From contig JAWSVK010000008.1 of assembly GCA_033851955.1 (NCBI GenBank), forward strand, positions 35,377 through 99,376: a stretch of DNA of 64,000 bases. Direction: 5' to 3'. The first letter of the stretch is position 1. Each line of letters opens with the position of its first letter. Source of the stretch: Profundibacter sp033851955. GTDB lineage: Bacteria > Pseudomonadota > Alphaproteobacteria > Rhodobacterales > Rhodobacteraceae. The notes under the pieces were generated by a model. That model did not search any database and had not been told where the DNA came from. It worked only from the letters and a program-made list of their open reading frames with translations. The position numbers were made by a program, and so were the translations under genes. This document shows, one piece after another, positions 8,283-16,601 of the stretch.

Positions 8283-9092
8283 ATGCCAATTTTATTGATC
8301 CTCATCCTTGTCGTCACAGGTGCCTTTGGTTTGTGGCACCTCTCAAAACGACGGACCCGCGCAAAACTGCTGGCAATGCCGCTATCCTATCATCAACGCG
8401 TCATCATCGCCCAGCAAGTCCCCCTCATTCAAAAGCTTCCCTTTGAGTTGCACAGCAATCTCGAAGGCAAAATCAACCTCTTTTTGCACCAAATCAAATT
8501 TATCGGCTGCAACGGGCTAGACGTGACGCAAGAGATGCGACTTTCGATTGCTGCCCAAGCCTGCCTTCTCGTTGTCAACTCAGACACGTGGTACAAACAT
8601 CTTCAAACGATCCTCATCTATCCGAGTGCCTTCAAATCACGGGGAAAAAAACACGATGGTTATGTTGTGACGGAGCGCGAAACGGTGCGCTTGGGTGAAA
8701 GTTGGGCGCGAGGGCCCGTTGTTCTTTCTTGGGAACATAGCGAGCAAGGCGCGCTGAATGACACCGATGGACACAATGTCGTGCTGCATGAATTCGCCCA
8801 TCAAATTGACGATTTGTCCGGCTACACCGACGGTGCCCCTGTTCTCACGCGTGGCCACAGCCTCTTTGAGTGGGAACGTGTGTTCGTCGAAGCCTATGAG
8901 CGCCACGTTCAAAACATCCAAAAAGAGCACAAAACTGTAATCGATGCTTATGGTGCGCAAGGGCAGGAAGAATTCTTTGCGGTGTCGGTTGAGGTCTTCT
9001 TTGAAAAACCGGCGGACCTTAAGCAAGAAGAACCTGATATTTATGTCCAGCTGTCAGAGTTTTTCCAGATGGATCCAGTGAACTGGCATTAA
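8283..9092 (+). CDS. mtfA: M90-family (MtfA-like) zinc metallopeptidase
   Basis: A 269-residue protein like E. coli MtfA, a zinc aminopeptidase family related to the anthrax lethal factor fold. The HExxH zinc site is HEFAHQID at residues 169-176, and the third ligand is expected in the later EEFFAVSVEVFF helix. Unlike E. coli MtfA it has an N-terminal hydrophobic segment (residues 2-20), so it is probably membrane-anchored. E. coli MtfA binds the repressor Mlc; no Mlc or PTS gene is nearby. The gene stands alone between opposite-strand genes and between two copies of a 36-base direct repeat, which hints at insertion. Confidence 0.88.
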   Translation: MPILLILILVVTGAFGLWHLSKRRTRAKLLAMPLSYHQRVIIAQQVPLIQKLPFELHSNLEGKINLFLHQIKFIGCNGLDVTQEMRLSIAAQACLLVVNSDTWYKHLQTILIYPSAFKSRGKKHDGYVVTERETVRLGESWARGPVVLSWEHSEQGALNDTDGHNVVLHEFAHQIDDLSGYTDGAPVLTRGHSLFEWERVFVEAYERHVQNIQKEHKTVIDAYGAQGQEEFFAVSVEVFFEKPADLKQEEPDIYVQLSEFFQMDPVNWH

Positions 9093-9118
9093 TCTGATCA
9101 TCCAGCAGCAACACCCGT

Positions 9119-9154
9119 TCTAAAACGCCCCGTCATAATCCGCTTTGTCAATCG
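9119..9154 (+). repeat. Direct repeat copy 2, within the 3' end of the ThDP-enzyme gene
   Basis: Matches 8093-8128 at 32 of 36 positions. This copy includes the stop codon and last codons of the intact ThDP-enzyme gene, so it is probably the ancestral copy. Confidence 0.7.
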
Positions 9155-10712
9155 GGCAAACCAGAACCGTAAACGTATCGCGCCCCAACGCCGCCTCCAC
9201 CGCCACTTGCAATGCCGCACGGCTCTCAACGACGACACCCACGCCCCGATAGGCCTGCGCAACCGCAACAATATCAGTGGCCTGAAACTGAACCCCGTAG
9301 CTTTTCAACTGCATTGCCGTCTGCTTTTTCTCGATTAGTGCCAGGGAATTATCCACCGGCACCACGATCACCACGGGTGCGTGCATATCACGCAATGTCG
9401 CCAAATCCCCTGTGGTCATGTCAAACCCAGCATCGCCAACGACGGCCACAACGGGAGTTTCGGGCGCAGCTCGTTTATACCCAATCGCCAGTGGAACCGC
9501 GACGCCCATCGTGCAAAATGCCGCCGATTGCAGCAGTGAATTGGGGCGGTTGCACTGCCACATTTGACTAAGCAAAATTCGATGCGCGCCGCTGTCAGCT
9601 GTCACCAAAGCCTCACGCGGCAAAACTTCGTTGAGCGTCGCGTAAATTTGGTGCGGCCCCCAATCGTCGCGGATCGCAAACACCCGCTTCAATTCAGCCC
9701 GCGCAGCCGCCGGCTCGCCGTTTGGCCACACCTTGCCAGCAGGTCCACCCAGCGCCGACACCGCAGCACCAATGTCGCCCACAAACTGCACTGCACTTTC
9801 ATGCATGCCGTGATCATTGGCTGCGTGCATAATTTCAATCGTATTCTCCCGCAGCCACGGCCGGATCCAACCGCTGCGCATTTCAATCGGATCATAGCCA
9901 GCCAAGATCACACAATCAGAATCCGCCAACAGTGGTAAAATCGTTTCATCTGACAGCGGTGAGAGCCCATGACCGCCCAGCGCCAACGGATGACTTTCTG
10001 GAATAATTCCTTTGGCTTTATACGTGGTTACAACAGGTATTTGATTCAATTCAGCCATCTCTAGAATGGCAGAACCAGCGGCATGATGAACCGCGCCTAA
10101 GCCCGCCAAAAGAATTGGTTTTTTGGCCTTGGCTAGCATGTCTCGCGCTTGTTCAAGGTCCGCGCCGTCAACCCATAGATTTGGAGCCGCAATCTGCACC
10201 GTTTCCACGGCCTGTGTCACGACATCGAGCGCCAAAGCATCCGGCAGATCGATATGCACCGGCCCCATCGGATCGGTTCGCGCAATCGACAGCGCTTGCT
10301 GCACCACCTGCGCCGCGGTCCCTGCCTCGATGCGCAATGTGGCCTTGGTCACGGGCGCCATCATCGCGGCTTGATCGATAACCTGATGCGTGAATTGCGC
10401 CGCCATCTCATGACTGACACAACCGCTTAGGACGATCAACGGGACCTGTTCTTGATAGGCGTTGGCCACAGTGTTTACAGCATTGGCAATCCCCGGCCCA
10501 AGCGTCGCAATCAGCACGCCCGGCGCACCCGATGCGTGCCAACTGCCCTCGGCCATATAGCCGCCCGCGTTCTCGTGTTTGACCAGCGTAAACTCCAGCC
10601 CAGCCACCCGCAGCGCGTCCAACAAAACCAGCACCTCGCCGCCGGGCATGCCGAAAACATGTTTGCACCCCGCCTCTGCGAGCCCCGCCGCAATCGCCTC
10701 TGCCGCGTTCAT
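9120..10712 (-). CDS. Thiamine diphosphate-dependent enzyme of the acetolactate synthase-like family
   Basis: A 530-residue three-domain ThDP enzyme. The N-terminal PYR domain holds the catalytic glutamate in VKHENAGGYMAEG. A middle domain follows (about residues 190-320). The C-terminal PP domain has the Mg-ThDP motif beginning GDAGFDMTTGDLATLRD and ending PVDNS; the usual GDG reads GDA. It is shorter than true AHAS large subunits and no small subunit gene is near, so biosynthetic acetolactate synthase is unlikely. The ATG overlaps the upstream acyl-CoA dehydrogenase stop (ATGA). Context with a family III CoA-transferase and a desulfinase-like dehydrogenase suggests a catabolic lyase or decarboxylase. 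The substrate is unknown. Confidence 0.85.
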   Translation of the reverse strand: MNAAEAIAAGLAEAGCKHVFGMPGGEVLVLLDALRVAGLEFTLVKHENAGGYMAEGSWHASGAPGVLIATLGPGIANAVNTVANAYQEQVPLIVLSGCVSHEMAAQFTHQVIDQAAMMAPVTKATLRIEAGTAAQVVQQALSIARTDPMGPVHIDLPDALALDVVTQAVETVQIAAPNLWVDGADLEQARDMLAKAKKPILLAGLGAVHHAAGSAILEMAELNQIPVVTTYKAKGIIPESHPLALGGHGLSPLSDETILPLLADSDCVILAGYDPIEMRSGWIRPWLRENTIEIMHAANDHGMHESAVQFVGDIGAAVSALGGPAGKVWPNGEPAAARAELKRVFAIRDDWGPHQIYATLNEVLPREALVTADSGAHRILLSQMWQCNRPNSLLQSAAFCTMGVAVPLAIGYKRAAPETPVVAVVGDAGFDMTTGDLATLRDMHAPVVIVVPVDNSLALIEKKQTAMQLKSYGVQFQATDIVAVAQAYRGVGVVVESRAALQVAVEAALGRDTFTVLVCPIDKADYDGAF

Positions 10713-11896
10713 TTCTCACCCCGTGAATAACCATCCCGCGTCTGCGGCAATTTCATATCCAACACCCTGCCCGCAATCAGGTTGCGCAACATCTGCGCGG
10801 TGCCGCCGCCAATCGTGAACATCCGCGCATCCCGTACCATACGCTCCAACGGCAGATTGCGCGAATAGCCCGCCGCCCCGTGCATTTGCAGCGCGTCATT
10901 GGTGACCTTCACAGCCGTTTCCGAGGCAAACAACTTGGCCTGCGCCGCCTGCAAAGGATCGGGAAACCCATCCCCACTGCAAGCCGCGCGCCAGATCATC
11001 ATCCTCGCGGCTTCAAGCGCGACATTCATGTCAGCCACCATCCATTGCAGCCCTTGAAATTCGGCAATCGGCCGCCCGAACTGTTCGCGTTGCTTGATAA
11101 AGTCACAAGCCGCCTCATAGGCACCAGCCGCCACGCCCAGCGCAACCGTGCCCGCCCCGACCCGCTGGCCATTATAAGCGTTCATTAATCCAGCAAACCC
11201 GCGCTTAATACCTTGGGGTGGGATCACCGCCATGTCAGCAGAAATTTCCAAGCCCTCAAACCGCACCTCGGTTTCCGGAATGCCGCGCAATCCCATCGCC
11301 GGTTCGCGCGGCCCGATGATCAGCCCGTCATCCTCGCCACGCACCGCCAAAAAACCGCCGATGCCCAGCCGTTCACCATTTTCCTCGACCTGCGCGAAAA
11401 TCAGATGCGCCTTTGAAACGCCGCCCCCCGTGATCCAGTGCTTAACCCCGTTCAAAACATAAGTGTTTCCGGTTTTCACCGCCACCGTGGTCATGTCGGT
11501 CGCCGCCGACCCTGATCCAGGTTCGGTGATGCAAATCGCGGGTTTGTCACCCGCCAAAACCAATGGCGCGACACGGTCGATTTGTGCCTGCGTACCATAA
11601 GCACAAATCGCACCAATCGCGCCCATATTGCCCTCAACCACAATGCGCCCTGTGACGCCGCAGGCCTTGGCCATTTCCTCAACCACCAGCACCGCATCTA
11701 GATAGCTCGCCCCCAGCCCACCGTGCGCCTTGGGAATGCACATTCCCATAAAGCCAGCCTCGGTTAGCGCCGCCACATTGTCCCAAGGGTATTGCTCACT
11801 ACGGTCCACCTCGGCGGCTCGCTCACGCACCATCCCCTGTGCCAGTTCGCGCGCCGCGCTTTGGATTTGTATCTGTTCTGGTGTCAGTTGGAACAT
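10709..11896 (-). CDS. Acyl-CoA dehydrogenase superfamily protein, desulfinase-like (Acd-like)
   Basis: A 395-residue flavoprotein of the acyl-CoA dehydrogenase fold (CITEPGSGSAATDMTT FAD region; FGRPIAEFQGLQW; a C-terminal MHGAAGYSRNLPLERMVRDAR). It lacks both alternative catalytic bases: the C-terminal EGT motif reads GGGT, and the isovaleryl-type glutamate position reads NGQRVGAG (Gln244). Loss of the base is expected in the 3-sulfinopropionyl-CoA desulfinase (Acd) branch, where, as I recall, Arg84 is essential; this protein has Arg at 84 (GVTGRIVVEG). The ATG at 11896 follows GGAGG and overlaps the CoA-transferase stop by one base. Desulfinase activity is inference; a simple dehydrogenase seems unlikely. 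Confidence 0.8.
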   Translation of the reverse strand: MFQLTPEQIQIQSAARELAQGMVRERAAEVDRSEQYPWDNVAALTEAGFMGMCIPKAHGGLGASYLDAVLVVEEMAKACGVTGRIVVEGNMGAIGAICAYGTQAQIDRVAPLVLAGDKPAICITEPGSGSAATDMTTVAVKTGNTYVLNGVKHWITGGGVSKAHLIFAQVEENGERLGIGGFLAVRGEDDGLIIGPREPAMGLRGIPETEVRFEGLEISADMAVIPPQGIKRGFAGLMNAYNGQRVGAGTVALGVAAGAYEAACDFIKQREQFGRPIAEFQGLQWMVADMNVALEAARMMIWRAACSGDGFPDPLQAAQAKLFASETAVKVTNDALQMHGAAGYSRNLPLERMVRDARMFTIGGGTAQMLRNLIAGRVLDMKLPQTRDGYSRGEK

Positions 11897-13083
11897 CACT
11901 CCTCCAACCAGTCGGCCAAGACCTCATCAGTATGCTCTCCAACCAAAGGCGGGTGCTGACGATAGCTGATCGGCGTGCCGCTGAACTTGATTGGATTGCC
12001 GATTAGATCAACCTGTCCTGACGCCGCCAACGGATGCGGCATTGAAATCTTCATGTCCCGCGCAGCCACTTGCTCCGAAGCGAACACCTCTGGCACGGTG
12101 TTTATCTCGCCCCCAGGCACGCCTTCGGCTTCCATATCCGACACCAGCGTTGCCTTTTTGATCTGGCGAATACGGGCTTCAAGCAAGGCGATCAGGGCAA
12201 CCCGATGTTCCAACCGCGAAGTATTGGTGATGAACCGCACGTCCTCGGCCAGTTCTGGCGCGCCGATCAACACCGCAAAACGCGCGAATTGAGCGTCATT
12301 GCCGACCGCCACAGCCGCATGGCCATCCGCACATTCAAACACTTGATAAGGCACAATATTAGGATGCTGGTTGCCGCGCCGCTGCGGAGCTTCGCCCGAC
12401 AGCAGATAATTCACACCCTCATTCGCCATCCACGCCACTTGAGTGTCGGCCAACGCAATATCAATATGCTGCCCCTCACCGGTCGCATCGCGATGCCGCA
12501 ACGCCGCCAAAATCGCGTTGCTTGCGTACATGCCGCACATGATGTCGGCGATCCCTACCCCCACCTTAGTTGGCTCTCCGTCCGGATCTCCCGTTAGGCT
12601 CATGATGCCGCCTGCCGCTTGCGCCAACAAATCATAGCCCGCCCGATGCGAGTTTGGCCCTGTTAGGCCAAACCCGCTGATCGAACAATAAACCGCGGAC
12701 GGATTTCGTGCCGAAATGGTTTCATAGTCCAGCCCATATTTCTCCAACCCCTTGGGCTTGAAATTCTGGATCACAACGTCTGCTTTTTCAGCCAACTTAC
12801 GCAGGGTTTCCGCCCCGTCCGGATCAGACATATCCACCGCAATGCTGCGTTTGTTACGGTTGGTGCACATGTAATAGGCGCTTTCGCGGGTAGCTTCTCC
12901 GTCGGCAGTTGTCACATAGGGTGGGCCCCATGCGCGGGTGTCATCTCCAACCCCGGGCCGCTCGACTTTGATCACATCCGCGCCCATATCACCGAGCAAT
13001 TGGGTGGCATAAGGCCCTGCCAAAATACGTGACATATCCAGAATGCGAAGGCCTTTAAGGGGACCAGTATTGGGTGGTGACAT
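11896..13083 (-). CDS. CaiB/BaiF family III CoA-transferase
   Basis: A 395-residue family III CoA-transferase, a cytosolic enzyme moving CoA between carboxylic acids. Landmarks are LRILDMSRILAGPYATQLLGDMGADVIKVERP at the N-terminus (the first part of the nucleotide-like CoA site), NRNKRSIAVDM, and YDLLAQAAGGIMSLTG with the catalytic aspartate expected in the G-IADIMCGMYA segment. It resembles the succinyl-CoA:glutarate/3-sulfinopropionate type. It heads an operon with the Acd-like and ThDP genes, all overlapping. A divergent LysR gene is 113 bases away and is the obvious regulator. Confidence 0.92.
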   Translation of the reverse strand: MSPPNTGPLKGLRILDMSRILAGPYATQLLGDMGADVIKVERPGVGDDTRAWGPPYVTTADGEATRESAYYMCTNRNKRSIAVDMSDPDGAETLRKLAEKADVVIQNFKPKGLEKYGLDYETISARNPSAVYCSISGFGLTGPNSHRAGYDLLAQAAGGIMSLTGDPDGEPTKVGVGIADIMCGMYASNAILAALRHRDATGEGQHIDIALADTQVAWMANEGVNYLLSGEAPQRRGNQHPNIVPYQVFECADGHAAVAVGNDAQFARFAVLIGAPELAEDVRFITNTSRLEHRVALIALLEARIRQIKKATLVSDMEAEGVPGGEINTVPEVFASEQVAARDMKISMPHPLAASGQVDLIGNPIKFSGTPISYRQHPPLVGEHTDEVLADWLEE

Positions 13084-13196
13084 TTGTAATTTCCTTCATG
13101 CAGGCAGACTCGCCTTTGGGCCGACCCTATGATGTTGTCGTTGTAAAGAAAAACGAAACTAATTTACATTTACCGTTAAAAATACTAACACTAATC

Positions 13197-14084
13197 ATGC
13201 GCCTTGATCACCTATCCTCACTTATCGCCATCGCTGAACACGGCAGCTTTTCCGCCGCTGCTGCAGTCATTAACCTAAGCCATTCCGCCGTCAGCATCCA
13301 AATGCGCCAGCTGGAAAATCAAGTCGGCGCACAGTTGTTCGATCGCAGCACCCGCCCGCCGCAACTTACCCCGCTTGGCCGCGACTATGTTGCCCGCGCC
13401 CGCGTCATCATCACCAAAGTAGACGAGTTGCAAAGGCTGCCCACCCATGACCGCTTAGAAGGCACGGTTTCATTTGGATTTGTACCAACCACCCTGCAAA
13501 CAATTTTACCGGTGATCCTGACCCAATTGCAAACCCGCCACGCAAACCTTCAGGTCACGGCGCGATCAGGGTTTTCCGAGGAACTGGCCAAAGACGTTGC
13601 AACCGGCGATCTGGATTTCGCTTTCTTGAGCGCGTCAAACACACCGCGTTCAGACATCACCCTAGACTTCATTGCGAATGAGCCATTGTTCCTGATCGCC
13701 GCCCCAGACACGCCCAAACATCTGCAAGTTGACGATCTATTGCGCGATCAGCCCTATATCGCGTTTAGCCCCAGCACTTGGTTAGGCGATCAGATTTTCG
13801 CTGGCCTAAAAGCCCGTGGCATTTCGTTCACGCTCTCGATCGAGCTTGACTCGATTGATGCGGTTGAAAACCTTGTGGCGCAAGGGTTTGGTGTTTCAAT
13901 CGTCCCCCAACGTCTGTTTGCTGACGATATGGGTAATACCCTGCGCTGCTTGGCGTTTGGCGGCGAGGCCGAGAGCCGAAAACTGGTGCTTGCCTCGCAC
14001 CTGCACTGCCGTCGCCCCACATTACGACGCACCATGATTGACTTTTTACGGCCCCAAAAGATGGCAAAAACGCCCCCACAATGA
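13197..14084 (+). CDS. LysR-family transcriptional regulator
   Basis: A 295-residue LysR-type regulator. The N-terminal winged helix is plain (LSSLIAIAEHGSFSAAAAV, then LSHSAVSIQMRQLENQVGAQLFDR), followed by the periplasmic-binding-like effector domain (about residues 90-290). The ATG at 13197 gives the standard N-terminus; the frame is open upstream into the intergenic space but those residues are not family-like. Divergent placement beside the CoA-transferase operon suggests it controls that operon through the 113-base gap, whose AT-rich half (13137-13196) is a plausible binding region. Confidence 0.92.
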   Translation: MRLDHLSSLIAIAEHGSFSAAAAVINLSHSAVSIQMRQLENQVGAQLFDRSTRPPQLTPLGRDYVARARVIITKVDELQRLPTHDRLEGTVSFGFVPTTLQTILPVILTQLQTRHANLQVTARSGFSEELAKDVATGDLDFAFLSASNTPRSDITLDFIANEPLFLIAAPDTPKHLQVDDLLRDQPYIAFSPSTWLGDQIFAGLKARGISFTLSIELDSIDAVENLVAQGFGVSIVPQRLFADDMGNTLRCLAFGGEAESRKLVLASHLHCRRPTLRRTMIDFLRPQKMAKTPPQ

Positions 14085-14269
14085 TGCGCGTATCGACGAT
14101 CGCACCATGCCCGGGACGAGCCGCATTCTCTGCGCAAATAGTCGCATTTACTAAACCTAATACCCCGTCTCTCTTGACCCGCAAATCAGCTGAACCTAAA
14201 CGCATGGGGTGGGAAACCTCACAAAAACCGCGCCCTTTGCTGCTCGCAAACAAAAACAGGAATTGAACC

Positions 14270-14959
14270 ATGTCCTTTGATCGCTCAATCAAAATTGCCC
14301 CCTCCATTCTTTCGGCTGACTTTGCCAACTTTGGTCAGGAGATCCGCGCCATTGAGGATCAAGGCTGTGACTGGGTCCATGTTGATGTCATGGACGGTCA
14401 TTTCGTGCCCAACCTGACATTTGGCCCGCCCGCCGTGGCCGCGTTTCGCCCGCATGTTAAAACCGTGATGGATGTGCATCTGATGATCGCCCCCGTGGAT
14501 CAATATATTGACGCCTACGCCTCGGCTGGTGCCGATATCATCACCGCCCATCTTGAGGCTTCGCCACACATTCACCGCACCTTGCAAGCCATTCGTGGTG
14601 CAGGTGCCAAGGCCGGGCTGGCCCTCAACCCTGGCACGGGGCTTGGTGACATTGAGTACCTGTTGGATATGGTTGATCTGTTTTGCGTCATGACCGTGAA
14701 CCCCGGCTTTGGCGGGCAAAAATTCATCCACTCGCAAGTCGACAAAGTCAAAAAGCTGCGCGCAATGATCGGTGATCGCCCGATCCACATTGAAATCGAT
14801 GGTGGCATCACCACCGAAACCGCGCCCCTGATGGCCGCGGCGGGTGCGGATGTGCTGGTGGCGGGATCTGCAGTGTTCAAAGGCGGATCGGTCGATACGC
14901 CCGAGGTTTATGGCACCAACATCCGCGCTATCCGCGACGCGGCTTCTGCCGCACAATAA
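14270..14959 (+). CDS. rpe: Ribulose-phosphate 3-epimerase
   Basis: The 229-residue TIM-barrel enzyme interconverts ribulose 5-phosphate and xylulose 5-phosphate in the pentose phosphate pathway. It starts with the family motif KIAPSILSADFANFG. The metal/catalytic segments are HVDVMDGHFVPNLTFGP and MDVHLMI, then MTVNPGFGGQKFI, and the phosphate-binding end is EIDGGIT followed by LVAGSAVF. Length is normal. It is followed by a thioredoxin-like gene and gph, 15 bases apart, probably one transcript. Confidence 0.97.
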   Translation: MSFDRSIKIAPSILSADFANFGQEIRAIEDQGCDWVHVDVMDGHFVPNLTFGPPAVAAFRPHVKTVMDVHLMIAPVDQYIDAYASAGADIITAHLEASPHIHRTLQAIRGAGAKAGLALNPGTGLGDIEYLLDMVDLFCVMTVNPGFGGQKFIHSQVDKVKKLRAMIGDRPIHIEIDGGITTETAPLMAAAGADVLVAGSAVFKGGSVDTPEVYGTNIRAIRDAASAAQ

Positions 14960-14974
14960 TCAGGAGACAACATC

Positions 14975-15517
14975 ATGGCCGCCACCCCACCCGTCTGCGA
15001 TTTCAACTGGCCTGCAGTGGATTTCACCCTGCCCGCCACCGATGGCAACAGCTATGCGCTAAACGATCTCCGCGGGCAAAACGGCACCCTGATTATGTTC
15101 ATCTGCAACCATTGCCCTTATGTGATCTCGATCCACGACAAACTGCTGCGCGACGCCCGTGACCTGACAGAACTGGGCATCACCGTGATTGCGATCAACG
15201 CCAATGACGCCGATACCTACCCAGATGACAGCTTTGAAAACATGAAAAAGCAAGCCTTCCCTTTTCCTTATCTGCATGACGAAAGCCAAGCCGTGGCGCG
15301 CGCCTATGATGCCGCCTGCACACCGGATTTCTTTGGCTTTAATGCCGAAATGGGTCTGCAATACCGTGGCCGACTGGATTCCTCGGGCCGCAACGCAGGC
15401 GCCGATGAGCTGACCCGTGATCTGTATCTGGCCATGAAGCAAATTTCCGAAACCGGCCAAGGGCCCGCAGACCAAGTCCCGTCAATGGGCTGTTCTATAA
15501 AATGGAAAACCCCATGA
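14975..15517 (+). CDS. Thioredoxin-fold peroxiredoxin-like protein
   Basis: A 180-residue cytosolic protein of the thioredoxin/AhpC-TSA fold (FTLPATDGNSYALNDLRGQN, then the ICNHCPYV redox segment, about residues 44-51). The CNHC pair stands where thioredoxin has CGPC, and the proline loop comes later (TPDFFGF). The family is common in marine bacteria, usually annotated as thioredoxin-family or redoxin. Its real substrate is not known. The last bases overlap the gph start (ATGA at 15514), showing coupling. Confidence 0.85.
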   Translation: MAATPPVCDFNWPAVDFTLPATDGNSYALNDLRGQNGTLIMFICNHCPYVISIHDKLLRDARDLTELGITVIAINANDADTYPDDSFENMKKQAFPFPYLHDESQAVARAYDAACTPDFFGFNAEMGLQYRGRLDSSGRNAGADELTRDLYLAMKQISETGQGPADQVPSMGCSIKWKTP

Positions 15518-16164
15518 TCCCCATCGTTTTTGATCTGGACGGCACGCTGATTGACAGCGCGCCTGATCTGCACGCGGCCTGTGTGAAAATGCTGGCCCAA
15601 GAAAACGCGCCAGCGCCCAGCTTGCAAACCGTGATCACCTATATCGGCAACGGCGTGCCCAAACTGGTCGAGCGCGCCATGCAAGACGCCAGCATCCCGA
15701 TGTCCGAGCACGGCCGCTTGATCCGCGCCTTCATGAAGTTCTACAATCAAAACCCAGCAACCCTGACCAAGCTGTATCCCAACCTGCTGCCATTGTTGGA
15801 CACGCTGATCGCCAAAGGCCATCGCTTGGCGATCTGCACCAACAAACCCGAAGCCCCCGCCCGCCTGATCCTAGATATGCTGGACATAGAATTCTATTTC
15901 GACGTTGTGGTCGGCGGCGACACGCTTGACCAAAAGAAACCGGACCCCGCCCCCCTGCTGCACACCTTAAAACTGCTGGATACGGGCCGTTGCGTCTATG
16001 TTGGCGACAGCGAAGTAGATGCCGAAACCGCCGATCGCGCCAAACAGCCGATGGCGCTCTTCACCCAAGGCTACCGCAAAGTCCCCGTCGCCAAACTGCC
16101 GCATGATTTCAGCTTTGACGATTTCGCAGACCTAGGCCCTTATATCGAGACCCTCGCAGAATAA
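15514..16164 (+). CDS. gph: Phosphoglycolate phosphatase (HAD superfamily)
   Basis: A 216-residue HAD phosphatase with all motifs: I VFDLDGTLIDSAPDL with the nucleophilic Asp, II ICTNKPEAP, III lysine in DQKKPDPAP, IV VYVGDSEVDAETA. Gph dephosphorylates 2-phosphoglycolate from RuBisCO oxygenation or DNA repair. I place the start at the ATG overlapping the preceding stop; an in-frame ATG at 15502 is possible. Adjacency to rpe is a common proteobacterial arrangement and supports the assignment over other HAD phosphatases. Confidence 0.9.
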   Translation: MIPIVFDLDGTLIDSAPDLHAACVKMLAQENAPAPSLQTVITYIGNGVPKLVERAMQDASIPMSEHGRLIRAFMKFYNQNPATLTKLYPNLLPLLDTLIAKGHRLAICTNKPEAPARLILDMLDIEFYFDVVVGGDTLDQKKPDPAPLLHTLKLLDTGRCVYVGDSEVDAETADRAKQPMALFTQGYRKVPVAKLPHDFSFDDFADLGPYIETLAE

Positions 16165-16179
16165 ATCCATAGGGTCGTG

Positions 16180-16428
16180 CTATCGTCTGGTGCGCAATAT
16201 TTTCTGCCAAATCGTGCCACCGACAAATTTCGGCAATAAGATGAAATAGGCCAGTACCAATGCAAACAAGACAAGTGCGGGCAGCCCGTTTAACTGAAAA
16301 CCGTTTTCGGTTGTGTCGCCCGTGAATTTTGCAATGAGGTAGCCAAGCCCGCCAAAACTGGTGATAAAATCAAGAATTCCGGCAAGTATTTTACGCCCTG
16401 TGCCTACGGGTTTTGCGTCATCTGACAT
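16180..16428 (-). CDS. Small two-helix membrane protein, RDD-like
   Basis: An 82-residue protein with two hydrophobic segments (about residues 15-35 and 49-66) and a short basic tail. The N-terminal GRKILAGILDFITSFGGLGYL resembles the first helix region of RDD-family membrane proteins, but the protein is much shorter than that family. The ATG at 16428 has GGAGG eight bases upstream, so I prefer it to the one at 16443. It is convergent with gph. No function can be assigned. Confidence 0.75.
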   Translation of the reverse strand: MSDDAKPVGTGRKILAGILDFITSFGGLGYLIAKFTGDTTENGFQLNGLPALVLFALVLAYFILLPKFVGGTIWQKILRTRR

Positions 16429-16601
16429 AATAAATTCCTCCAATGTTCAAAACCACGACCATAGGGAACGCGGTTCAATGTCGCAATGTCGCATTTCATT
16501 GTGCTATTTCTGTCATGCTCTGGTGAATTAATCTCTCTTGGCAATCCAAAAAAAAGCCGCTTAACTGCGCTGGTATTCTAGACCTTATAGAAAGCCAGAT
16601 C

